A DNA stretch of 12,465 bases from Prevotella sp. UBA3294 (GTDB lineage Bacteria; Bacteroidota; Bacteroidia; Bacteroidales; Bacteroidaceae): positions 1-12,465 of the forward strand of contig DETG01000032.1 in NCBI GenBank assembly GCA_002361535.1, in the 5' to 3' direction. The notes beneath the pieces were generated by a model, which did no database searches, was not told the origin of the DNA, and was given only the letters and a program-made list of their open reading frames with translations. The translations under genes and the position numbers were made by a program. This document shows, piece after piece, positions 6,212-11,878 of this stretch. The first letter of the stretch is position 1. Each line of letters begins with the position of its first letter.

Positions 6212-6242
6212 GAGTCAACTCTCAACCTCCAATTTCTTTAAG
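6191..6242. repeat. Perfect palindrome with 25 bp arms at the end of folK
   Basis: The left arm, 6191-6215, is the exact reverse complement of 6218-6242, with only CA between. The left arm contains the last six folK codons (LKEIGG) and the stop. In RNA it would form a very stable hairpin, with practical loop TCAA. No T-run follows, so it is not a textbook terminator, but it could end or protect the long operon transcript. The arm centre contains the TTGAGAG heptamer. Confidence 0.9.
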
Positions 6243-6429
6243 CGATTCGAATCCTTTTCTTACGCCCGTTGGTGTCACCGAAGCCCCTCCTCTCCAAACT
6301 AAAGCGGCTTCTGGCGTATGATTGTTGAAAGTGCCTCAAACGATGATAACGGGAACGTCATTTGTAACTTGGAGTCATGAAGCCCAAAACACCGGCTTAT
6401 CCGTTGAAGAAATCAATAACCTATAAACA
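6243..6429. other. Unassigned spacer between folK and rpsO
   Basis: About 190 bases with no gene I can support. On the minus strand a stop-free frame of 37 codons runs from about 6335 into the palindrome and ends in the same LKEIGG residues as FolK. On the plus strand 6322-6426 is open for about 35 codons (ending SVEEINNL). Neither has a convincing start nor a family I recognise; either could be a gene relic. Confidence 0.4.
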
Positions 6430-6461
6430 AAAAGTGGAGAGTTTTGAAACTCTCCACTTTT
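6430..6461 (-). terminator. Intrinsic terminator of rpsO, probably bidirectional
   Basis: AAAAGTGGAGAGTTT (6430-6444) pairs with AAACTCTCCACTTTT (6447-6461). On the minus strand the stem is followed by a run of U, 20 bases past the rpsO stop codon. The plus strand also ends in TTTT, so it could stop readthrough from folK as well. Confidence 0.85.
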
Positions 6462-6480
6462 GTTAAATCTTCTACAGGAA

Positions 6481-6753
6481 TTATCGACGAAGACCTAAGT
6501 CCTTGACGATGGCGCGGTAACGCTCAATGTCGCGATCCTTCACGTAGTCAAGCAAAGCACGACGCCTACCCACCAACTTGGTCAGAGAACGTGCTGTTGC
6601 ATGATCCTTGTGGTTCTTCTTCAGATGCTCGGTGAGGTGAGAAATGCGATAGGTGAACAGAGCAACCTGGCTCTCTACAGAACCGGTGTCCTTAGCGCCA
6701 CCCTTGCCATACTTCTCAAAAATCTCAACTTTCTTTGCTTTGTCTAAATACAT
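6481..6753 (-). CDS. rpsO: 30S ribosomal protein S15
   Basis: S15 binds the central domain of 16S rRNA early in assembly of the small subunit and forms a bridge to 23S rRNA. The 90-residue product has the typical length and sequence, with TGSVESQVALFTYRISHLTEHLK, then KKNHKDHATARSLTKLVGRRRALLDYV and the ending RYRAIVKDLGLRR. The helices that contact RNA and the HKDHATARS region are intact. The ATG at 6753 is chosen because it gives the family length; the extra upstream codons in frame do not look like S15. It is transcribed alone, divergent from typA, with a promoter about 110 bases upstream and a leader of about 100 bases that could hold an autoregulatory fold. Terminator at 6430-6461. Confidence 0.97.
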   Translation of the reverse strand: MYLDKAKKVEIFEKYGKGGAKDTGSVESQVALFTYRISHLTEHLKKNHKDHATARSLTKLVGRRRALLDYVKDRDIERYRAIVKDLGLRR

Positions 6754-6763
6754 AATTGTTACT

Positions 6764-6834
6764 GTGATTAATACTTTTGCGATAACATCTTTCAAACGAA
6801 GAAACAGCCTAATCACCAGCTGCCAACGTTATCA
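6764..6834 (-). promoter_or_regulatory. Candidate pseudoknot in the rpsO leader (possible S15 operator)
   Basis: In the minus-strand leader, 6834-6825 (TGATAACGTT) can pair with 6789-6780 (GATGTTATCG): ten pairs with three G-U. Separately, 6816-6810 (GTGATTA) can pair perfectly with 6770-6764 (TAATCAC). The order along the RNA is 1, 2, 1', 2', which is a pseudoknot topology. The last arm ends ten bases before the AUG, so folding could affect ribosome binding. Escherichia coli rpsO is autoregulated by an S15-bound pseudoknot; the parallel here is inference. Confidence 0.4.
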
Positions 6835-6863
6835 AATGCTTCGGATTTTCCGAAATGCGGGTG

Positions 6864-6895
6864 CAAAGGTACGAATAAGCGAGCAAAAAACCAAA
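6864..6895 (-). promoter_or_regulatory. Promoter of rpsO
   Basis: On the minus strand TTTG (6895-6892), 20 bases, then TACCTTTG (6871-6864) followed by CACCCG. This fits the Bacteroidota -33/-7 promoter form. The start site would be near 6857, giving a leader of about 100 bases. A 5 bp hairpin TTCGG/CCGAA lies at the leader's beginning (6840-6854). Confidence 0.75.
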
Positions 6896-6925
6896 GGAAT
6901 TATGAGTTTTTTCATTTAAAATGAT

Positions 6926-6933
6926 TACCTTTG
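6926..6933 (+). promoter_or_regulatory. Promoter -7 element of typA
   Basis: TACCTTTG followed by CACCCG, 24 bases before the typA start codon. The 14 bases 6926-6939 are an exact inverted copy of 6858-6871 in the rpsO promoter. No good -33 TTTG is seen at the usual spacing. Confidence 0.7.
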
Positions 6934-6957
6934 CACCCGTTTTTAATATAATAAGGT

Positions 6958-8760
6958 ATGCAGGATATCAGAAATATAGCAATTATTGCCCATGTTGACC
7001 ATGGCAAGACCACCTTGGTGGATAAAATGATGCTGGCAGGAAACCTGTTCCGCGACGGACAGGATCTGAGCAGTCAGGTATTGGATAGCAATGATCTGGA
7101 GCGCGAACGGGGTATCACCATCCTCTCCAAAAACGTATCAATCAATTATAAAGGCGTAAAGATAAACATCATCGACACCCCGGGGCACAGTGACTTCGGC
7201 GGTGAGGTGGAGCGTGTGCTGAACATGGCTGATGGTTGTCTGCTATTGGTCGATGCCTTCGAAGGTCCGATGCCCCAGACACGCTTCGTGCTGCAGAAAG
7301 CCTTGCAGATCGGACTGAAACCCATTGTGGTGGTGAACAAGGTGGATAAGCCAAACTGCCGTCCGGAGGAGGTCTATGAGATGGTGTTCGACCTGATGTT
7401 TGCCCTGAATGCCACAGAGGACCAGCTCGACTTCCCCGTGGTGTATGGATCGGCCAAGAACGGCTGGATGGGCGAGGACTACAATACACCTACCAACGAC
7501 ATCACCTATCTGTTGGATAAGATCATCGAGGTGATTCCCGCCCCCCAACAATTGGAGGGTGATCCGCAGATGCTCATCACCTCGCTCGACTATAGTAGCT
7601 ATACAGGACGTATCGCCGTGGGACGTGTGCATCGGGGCACATTACGTGGTGGCATGAATATCTCTATCGCTCACCGCGATGGCACTATCGAGAAGACTAA
7701 GATCAAGGAACTGCATACCTTCGAGGGAATGACGCATGTGAAGACCGACCATGTGGATAGTGGCGACATCTGTGCCGTGATTGGCTTGGAGAAGTTCGAG
7801 ATCGGTGACACCATCACCGACTTCGAGAAACCGGAGCCACTGCCGCCCATCGCCATCGATGAACCTACGATGTCGATGCTCTTCACCATCAACGACTCAC
7901 CGTTCTTCGGTAAGGAAGGGAAGTTCTGCACCAGTCGTCATATCCAGGAACGACTGAACCGTGAGCTGGAGAAGAACCTGGCCCTGCGGGTAGAGCCCTT
8001 CGAGGACAGCACCGACAAGTGGCTGGTAAGCGGGCGTGGCGTGCTGCATCTCTCAGTACTGATCGAGACGATGCGACGCGAAGGCTATGAGCTGCAGGTG
8101 GGACAGCCACAGGTGATCTATAAGGAGATCGACGGCGTGCGCTGTGAACCCGTGGAGGAGCTGACGATCAATGTGCCGGAGGAATTCTCGAGCAAGATGA
8201 TTGACATGGTGACGCGACGAAAGGGGGAGATGACCAGTATGGAAACGCAGGGTGACCGTGTGAACATCGAGTTCGATATCCCTTCACGTGGCATCATCGG
8301 CCTGCGTACGAATGTGCTCACGGCATCACAGGGAGAAGCCATCATGGCGCACCGTTTCAAGGAGTATCAGCCGTATAAGGGCGAAATTACGCGTCGTGTG
8401 AACGGTTCTATGATCTCACAAGAGACTGGCTCTTCGTTTGCCTACGCCATCGATAAGCTGCAGGATCGCGGTAAGTTCTTCATCGATCCCGGTGAGGAAG
8501 TGTATGGCGGACAGGTTGTGGGAGAGCATGTCCACGACAATGATCTGGTGATCAATGTCTGCAAAGCCAAGCAACTCACGAATGTGCGTGCTTCTGGAAC
8601 TGATGAGAAAGCACGCATCATCCCCAAGACCGTCATGTCGCTCGAGGAATGTCTTGAGTACATCAAGGAGGATGAATATGTGGAGGTGACTCCAAAATCG
8701 ATGCGTATGCGAAAGATTATCCTTGATCACTTGGAGCGCAAACGCTCGAACAAGGATTAA
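6958..8760 (+). CDS. typA: Ribosome-associated GTPase TypA/BipA
   Basis: A translational GTPase of the EF-G/LepA group that binds the ribosome and supports 50S assembly and growth under stress or cold. The 600-residue product has the full GTPase set: AHVDHGKTT (11-19, P-loop), ERGITI (switch I), [16 protein letters not shown] (switch II), NKVDK and GSAKNGW. The beta-barrel domain II follows at about 205-290, then EF-G-like domains and the BipA-specific C-terminal region with [14 protein letters not shown] and [16 protein letters not shown]. Length matches the family (about 600). The ATG at 6958 is close behind a -7 element, leaving a leader of about 15-20 bases. It is followed after eight bases by a MATE transporter gene, so the pair is likely co-transcribed. 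The call is firm. Confidence 0.97.
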   Translation: MQDIRNIAIIAHVDHGKTTLVDKMMLAGNLFRDGQDLSSQVLDSNDLERERGITILSKNVSINYKGVKINIIDTPGHSDFGGEVERVLNMADGCLLLVDAFEGPMPQTRFVLQKALQIGLKPIVVVNKVDKPNCRPEEVYEMVFDLMFALNATEDQLDFPVVYGSAKNGWMGEDYNTPTNDITYLLDKIIEVIPAPQQLEGDPQMLITSLDYSSYTGRIAVGRVHRGTLRGGMNISIAHRDGTIEKTKIKELHTFEGMTHVKTDHVDSGDICAVIGLEKFEIGDTITDFEKPEPLPPIAIDEPTMSMLFTINDSPFFGKEGKFCTSRHIQERLNRELEKNLALRVEPFEDSTDKWLVSGRGVLHLSVLIETMRREGYELQVGQPQVIYKEIDGVRCEPVEELTINVPEEFSSKMIDMVTRRKGEMTSMETQGDRVNIEFDIPSRGIIGLRTNVLTASQGEAIMAHRFKEYQPYKGEITRRVNGSMISQETGSSFAYAIDKLQDRGKFFIDPGEEVYGGQVVGEHVHDNDLVINVCKAKQLTNVRASGTDEKARIIPKTVMSLEECLEYIKEDEYVEVTPKSMRMRKIILDHLERKRSNKD

Positions 8761-8768
8761 GAGTGCAC

Positions 8769-10085
8769 ATGAACATACGCGACCGGCAAATCCTGAGAAT
8801 TGCCATTCCCAGTATCGTCAGTAATATCACGGTACCGCTCCTGGGCTTGGTGGATGTGACCATCACAGGACACTTAGGAGCGGCGGCCTATATCGCTGCC
8901 ATCAGCATCGGCAGTATGGTGTTCAACACGATCTACTGGCTGTTCGGTTTCCTGCGTATGGGCAGCAGCGGTCTCACCTCCCAGGCGCTGGGCAGACGTG
9001 ACCTGCAAGAAGTGGCGATGTGGTTGGTGCGCGGCCTGCTCATAGCCATGGGGATCGCTCTGGTGCTTATCCTTGTTCAGTGGCCTGTACGCGAAGTGGC
9101 CTTGTGGATCATGCACCCGGGTGAGGAGGTACGCCAAATGGTGGTGACCTATTTCCATATCTGTATCTGGGGAGCTCCTGCCGTGTTGGGCCTCTACACC
9201 ATGAACGGTTGGTTCATCGGTATGCAGAACTCGCGGATCCCGATGGCTGTTGCTATCACACAGAACATCGTCAACATCCTCGTTTCCCTTTTACTCGTCT
9301 TCGGTCTCCACATGAAGGTGGAAGGGGTGGCCTTGGGAACGCTGGTCGCACAGTGGGTGGGATTTCTGATGGCCTGTGCCCTTTGCCGGCATTTCTATGG
9401 GAAGAGGTTCAGGGATGTTGCTTCGTTATCTCGGGATAACGTAATACTGTTATTTCGTCATAGTGAAATCAAACGCTTCTTCCAAATCAACCGCGATATC
9501 TTTCTCCGTACACTTTGTCTGGTGAGTGTGATGCTGTTCTTTACCTCCGCAGGATCGTGGCAGGGGGAAGTGATCTTGGCGGTGAACACCCTGCTGATGC
9601 AAATGTATCTGTTGGTGAGCTATGTGATGGATGGCTTTGCCAACGCTGCCGAGGCCATGAGCGGGAAATACTGGGGAGCAAACAACAAAGTGGCACTTCG
9701 GCAGACAATCATGCATTGTTTCCTCTGGGGAGCGGCATGTACAACTCTCTTCACCTTATTATATATTATAGGAGGGGATGCCTTTCTTTGTCTGCTCACC
9801 GATGAACCTTTTGTGGTGAGTGCTTCTTACGACTATGTCTGGTGGATATGGCTCATACCCATTAGCAGCATGGCTGCCTTTATCTGGGATGGTGTCTTCA
9901 TCGGCATCAGTGCATCGCGCCAGATGCTCGTCAGCTCATTCTGTTCTGCTACAGTTTTCTTTGTTGTCTATCTCTGTACCGTCGGTGCCATGCACAATCA
10001 CGGACTGTGGCTTGCCTTTATCTGCTTTATGCTCACAAGGGGCATTACACAGACAATCCTTTTTGTTCGGGAAAACAGAGGTTAG
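8769..10085 (+). CDS. MATE family efflux transporter, DinF-like
   Basis: A polytopic transporter of the multidrug and toxic compound extrusion superfamily, which exports substrates in exchange for Na+ or H+. The 438-residue product is hydrophobic throughout with about twelve helices. Family features include the start ILRIAIPSIVSNITVPLLGLVDVTITGHLG, the AAYIAAISIG segment, YWLFGFLRMGSSGLTSQALGR at the end of helix 2, and MDGFANAAEAMSGKYWG in the second half. These fit the DinF branch. The ATG at 8769 is preferred over the GTG at 8763; it lies eight bases after the typA stop. The substrate cannot be told from sequence, and there is no functional link to TypA that I know of beyond the shared transcript. 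No clear terminator follows the gene. Confidence 0.9.
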   Translation: MNIRDRQILRIAIPSIVSNITVPLLGLVDVTITGHLGAAAYIAAISIGSMVFNTIYWLFGFLRMGSSGLTSQALGRRDLQEVAMWLVRGLLIAMGIALVLILVQWPVREVALWIMHPGEEVRQMVVTYFHICIWGAPAVLGLYTMNGWFIGMQNSRIPMAVAITQNIVNILVSLLLVFGLHMKVEGVALGTLVAQWVGFLMACALCRHFYGKRFRDVASLSRDNVILLFRHSEIKRFFQINRDIFLRTLCLVSVMLFFTSAGSWQGEVILAVNTLLMQMYLLVSYVMDGFANAAEAMSGKYWGANNKVALRQTIMHCFLWGAACTTLFTLLYIIGGDAFLCLLTDEPFVVSASYDYVWWIWLIPISSMAAFIWDGVFIGISASRQMLVSSFCSATVFFVVYLCTVGAMHNHGLWLAFICFMLTRGITQTILFVRENRG

Positions 10086-10106
10086 AGGAAAAAAACAGTG
10101 TATCCT

Positions 10107-10136
10107 TTTGTATATCAATAATTTTTCATACCTTTG
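10107..10136 (+). promoter_or_regulatory. Promoter of the frameshifted small secreted protein
   Basis: TTTG (10107-10110), 18 bases, TACCTTTG (10129-10136) followed by CA. This is the best match to the Bacteroidota -33/-7 form on the plus strand in this window. It would give an 80-base leader to the ATG at 10226. Confidence 0.75.
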
Positions 10137-10225
10137 CAGAGATTGTGAGGTTTCCTGTTTTGGATCAATGAATAGCATCATATAGACACTAAAAAACAAT
10201 AGTAACTTAAATACAAGCACTTGAT

Positions 10226-10533
10226 ATGATCGCCAGTAGAAGAATACTTCTTTCTTTCGTCCTGTTGGTAGCGATGGTCGCCTGGTGTCTCAGGACGAGC
10301 CTGAAGCTTTCGTGAATGCATTCCGCTGCTACTTCCGTTCGGAGAATGGTTCGGAACCTGATATGCTGGTAACGGGTAATGGCGAAGATGAACAAAATAT
10401 CAGCACCTTTATCCGCACTATAGATTCTGATGGTACAGAACATTACTATGATCTCAACGGACATCGGATGAGTGGAGAACCCTCTGTCAAGGGTGTCTAT
10501 ATTCACAAGGGTAAAAAGATCGTGAAGAAATGA
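10226..10533 (+). pseudogene. Frameshifted remnant of a small secreted protein with sorting-type tail
   Basis: From the ATG at 10226 the frame encodes MIASRRILLSFVLLVAMVAW, a clear signal peptide, but stops at 10313-10315 (TGA). The rest continues in another frame from about 10285 to the TGA at 10531-10533, with SQDEPEAFVNAFRCYFRSENG and a tail DLNGHRMSGEPSVKGVYIHKGKKIVKK. The tail resembles the sorting-type ends of Bacteroidota surface proteins, and the preceding stretch resembles the part that normally comes just before it in large surface proteins. A single missing base in GCCTGGTGTCT (10277-10287) would explain the break: restoring it joins the signal peptide to the mature part. It thus looks like a signal peptide fused to the end of a larger protein, then broken. 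Programmed frameshifting or a sequencing error are alternatives. A promoter and a terminator frame it. Confidence 0.65.
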
Positions 10534-10535
10534 GA

Positions 10536-10557
10536 GAAGCTGCCAACAGGCAGCTTC
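10536..10557. terminator. Hairpin terminator between the convergent remnant gene and luxS
   Basis: GAAGCTGCC (10536-10544), loop AACA, GGCAGCTTC (10549-10557), followed on the plus strand by CTCATTTTA. It lies just after the remnant's stop and just after the luxS stop on the other strand, so it may serve both. The T-run is weak in both directions. Confidence 0.65.
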
Positions 10558-10563
10558 CTCATT

Positions 10564-11061
10564 TTAATGATCCCCGTCTGTGGTATCGGGATAGGTTAAA
10601 TGTTCAGCGGTTATATTCAGAAGGGTTTCTTCCAAATATCTTCGTGCCTCTAAGCGTGCCATGGGAAGGTCGTGCAGCAGGTAGTTGCCGCAGTCCTTGG
10701 CCGCAGCACCTGGGATTTCTCCCTCGTACTCGGCAACGAAACGGAACGTGCGTATCATCAGTTCTACGATATCGCTTGAAGAATAGTCACCTCGTAGCAA
10801 GAGGTAGTTACCGGTGAGGCACCCCATGGGGCCCCAGTAGATCACACGGTCTTTCCATTCTGGATCGTTCCTTAAGTACGTGGCTGCCAGATGCTCAATG
10901 GTATGGATGGCACCGTTGTGGAGAGCCGGTTCGCGGTTGGGCTCCTTCATGCGGATGTCGAAAGTGGTGACGGTCTCACCGCCCACCTGGTCTTTCCTGC
11001 TCACATAGATACCACGAAGGAGTTTGTTGTGGTCGATCGTAAACGAAGGGATCTTATCCAT
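10564..11061 (-). CDS. luxS: S-ribosylhomocysteine lyase LuxS
   Basis: LuxS cleaves S-ribosylhomocysteine to homocysteine and 4,5-dihydroxypentane-2,3-dione, the precursor of autoinducer 2. The 165-residue product has the metal site HTIEHL (H53, H57, with E56) and C124 in AAAKDCGNY, plus the conserved cysteine C81 in GPMGCLTGNY, so all active-site residues are present. Length is normal (155-170). The ATG at 11061 is used because it gives the family start (IPSFTIDH) and lies 16 bases after the mtnN stop; the upstream methionine at 11109 would overlap mtnN by 32 bases. It is the second gene of an mtnN-luxS operon, so two consecutive steps of the methyl cycle are co-expressed. The enzyme call is firm; AI-2 signalling in this organism is not shown by the sequence. 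Confidence 0.97.
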   Translation of the reverse strand: MDKIPSFTIDHNKLLRGIYVSRKDQVGGETVTTFDIRMKEPNREPALHNGAIHTIEHLAATYLRNDPEWKDRVIYWGPMGCLTGNYLLLRGDYSSSDIVELMIRTFRFVAEYEGEIPGAAAKDCGNYLLHDLPMARLEARRYLEETLLNITAEHLTYPDTTDGDH

Positions 11062-11077
11062 AGCTTTATGATAGGGT

Positions 11078-11782
11078 TTATAACAGTTCGAGGAAATGCT
11101 TGGTGACATTGAAGGAACCTTCTGCCATGCGGGCCCAGAAGTCGAAGTACATACTGGCCTTGTTGTCTTTCAAGGGAATATCGCTGATGATACGGAATGA
11201 GACGAAGGGAGTGTGGTAAAGATGACAGGTGTGGGCAATCGCACAACTCTCCATATCCACAGCCTTCGCTTCCGGGAAGTGTTCGATGATCGAAGACATC
11301 TTCTCCTTGGTGTCAACAAACCAATCGCCCGTCACAATCAGTCCGGGATGGATCTGTGTCTGCGTGGAAGGAGATGAGCCGCTGTCTGAGAGTTTCCGTG
11401 CTTTCTCCACCAAATCCACTGGGGACTTGAAGCGGGCGGGAGTACCGATGAGCTGTCCGTATTCCACCTCACTACCGCAATAGACATCATGATAGGTGCA
11501 TTCAGAACTCACCACCACGTCCATTACATTCATGTTGACATCGGCTCCACCAGCCACACCCGTACTGATGACTAAGTCGGGATGGTAGCTGTTCAGCATC
11601 TCCACGGCACCAACAGCGGCATTCACTTTCCCAATGCCGCTCTGCATCATGATCAGTTCGTTCCCGTTGATTCTCCCAAGAACATAGTGGCGGCCATTGT
11701 GCTTCTCGGCTCTCTGTTCTTCAAGGAGTGTCTTTAGTTGAACGAACTCCTTTTCCATTGCAACAATAATACCTATTTTCAT
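11078..11782 (-). CDS. mtnN: 5'-methylthioadenosine/S-adenosylhomocysteine nucleosidase (MTAN, Pfs)
   Basis: MTAN removes adenine from S-adenosylhomocysteine and methylthioadenosine; the first product is the LuxS substrate. The 234-residue protein starts MKIGIIVAMEKEF with the conserved E12, has the glycine-rich STGVAGG at 73-79, AVDMESCAIAHTC with M177 and E178 that contact the ribose, and the catalytic aspartate D201 in RIISD. A short serine-rich stretch (about 132-141) replaces part of the usual loop. The ATG at 11782 is chosen by homology; codons further upstream translate promoter and repeat DNA. The promoter -7 element ends ten bases before this ATG, so the mRNA is nearly leaderless. 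It is the first gene of the mtnN-luxS operon. The call is firm. Confidence 0.95.
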   Translation of the reverse strand: MKIGIIVAMEKEFVQLKTLLEEQRAEKHNGRHYVLGRINGNELIMMQSGIGKVNAAVGAVEMLNSYHPDLVISTGVAGGADVNMNVMDVVVSSECTYHDVYCGSEVEYGQLIGTPARFKSPVDLVEKARKLSDSGSSPSTQTQIHPGLIVTGDWFVDTKEKMSSIIEHFPEAKAVDMESCAIAHTCHLYHTPFVSFRIISDIPLKDNKASMYFDFWARMAEGSFNVTKHFLELL

Positions 11783-11791
11783 AATTGCATG

Positions 11792-11799
11792 CAAAGGTA
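11792..11799 (-). promoter_or_regulatory. Promoter -7 element of mtnN-luxS
   Basis: The minus strand reads TACCTTTG followed by CATGC, only nine bases before the mtnN ATG. A TTG within the adjacent heptamer repeat (11823-11821) lies 21 bases upstream and may act as the -33 element. Confidence 0.65.
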
Positions 11800-11809
11800 A
11801 GAAAATAAA

Positions 11810-11837
11810 TTGATAATTGACAATTGATAATTGAAAA
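11810..11837. repeat. TTGA heptamer array between mtnN and yfhO promoters
   Basis: Four in-phase 7-mers: TTGATAA, TTGACAA, TTGATAA and TTGAAAA. They sit exactly between two divergent -7 elements and appear to supply the TTG -33 sequence for each. The first two units are identical to those at 5751-5764 before folK. Confidence 0.85.
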
Positions 11838-11852
11838 TTATTTGTATCTTTG
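11824..11852 (+). promoter_or_regulatory. Promoter of the YfhO-family gene
   Basis: TTG (11824-11826, inside the heptamer array), 18 bases, TATCTTTG (11845-11852) followed by CA. The expected start site leaves a leader of about 20 bases to the ATG at 11879. Confidence 0.65.
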
Positions 11853-11878
11853 CACTCAATATAAACGTTTATAGATGT

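Noticed and set aside
6241..6258. ATTCGAATCC sequence resembling a tRNA T-loop
   Set aside because: The flanking bases do not form a T-stem and no anticodon or acceptor arm is present.
6377..6466. Small plus-strand frame MKPKTPAYPLKKSITYKQ...
   Set aside because: Its second half is the rpsO terminator hairpin; no promoter or family supports it.
7243..7632. Long minus-strand frames across typA
   Set aside because: They mirror typA codon structure; TypA is intact with all GTPase motifs, and the antisense products show no domain.
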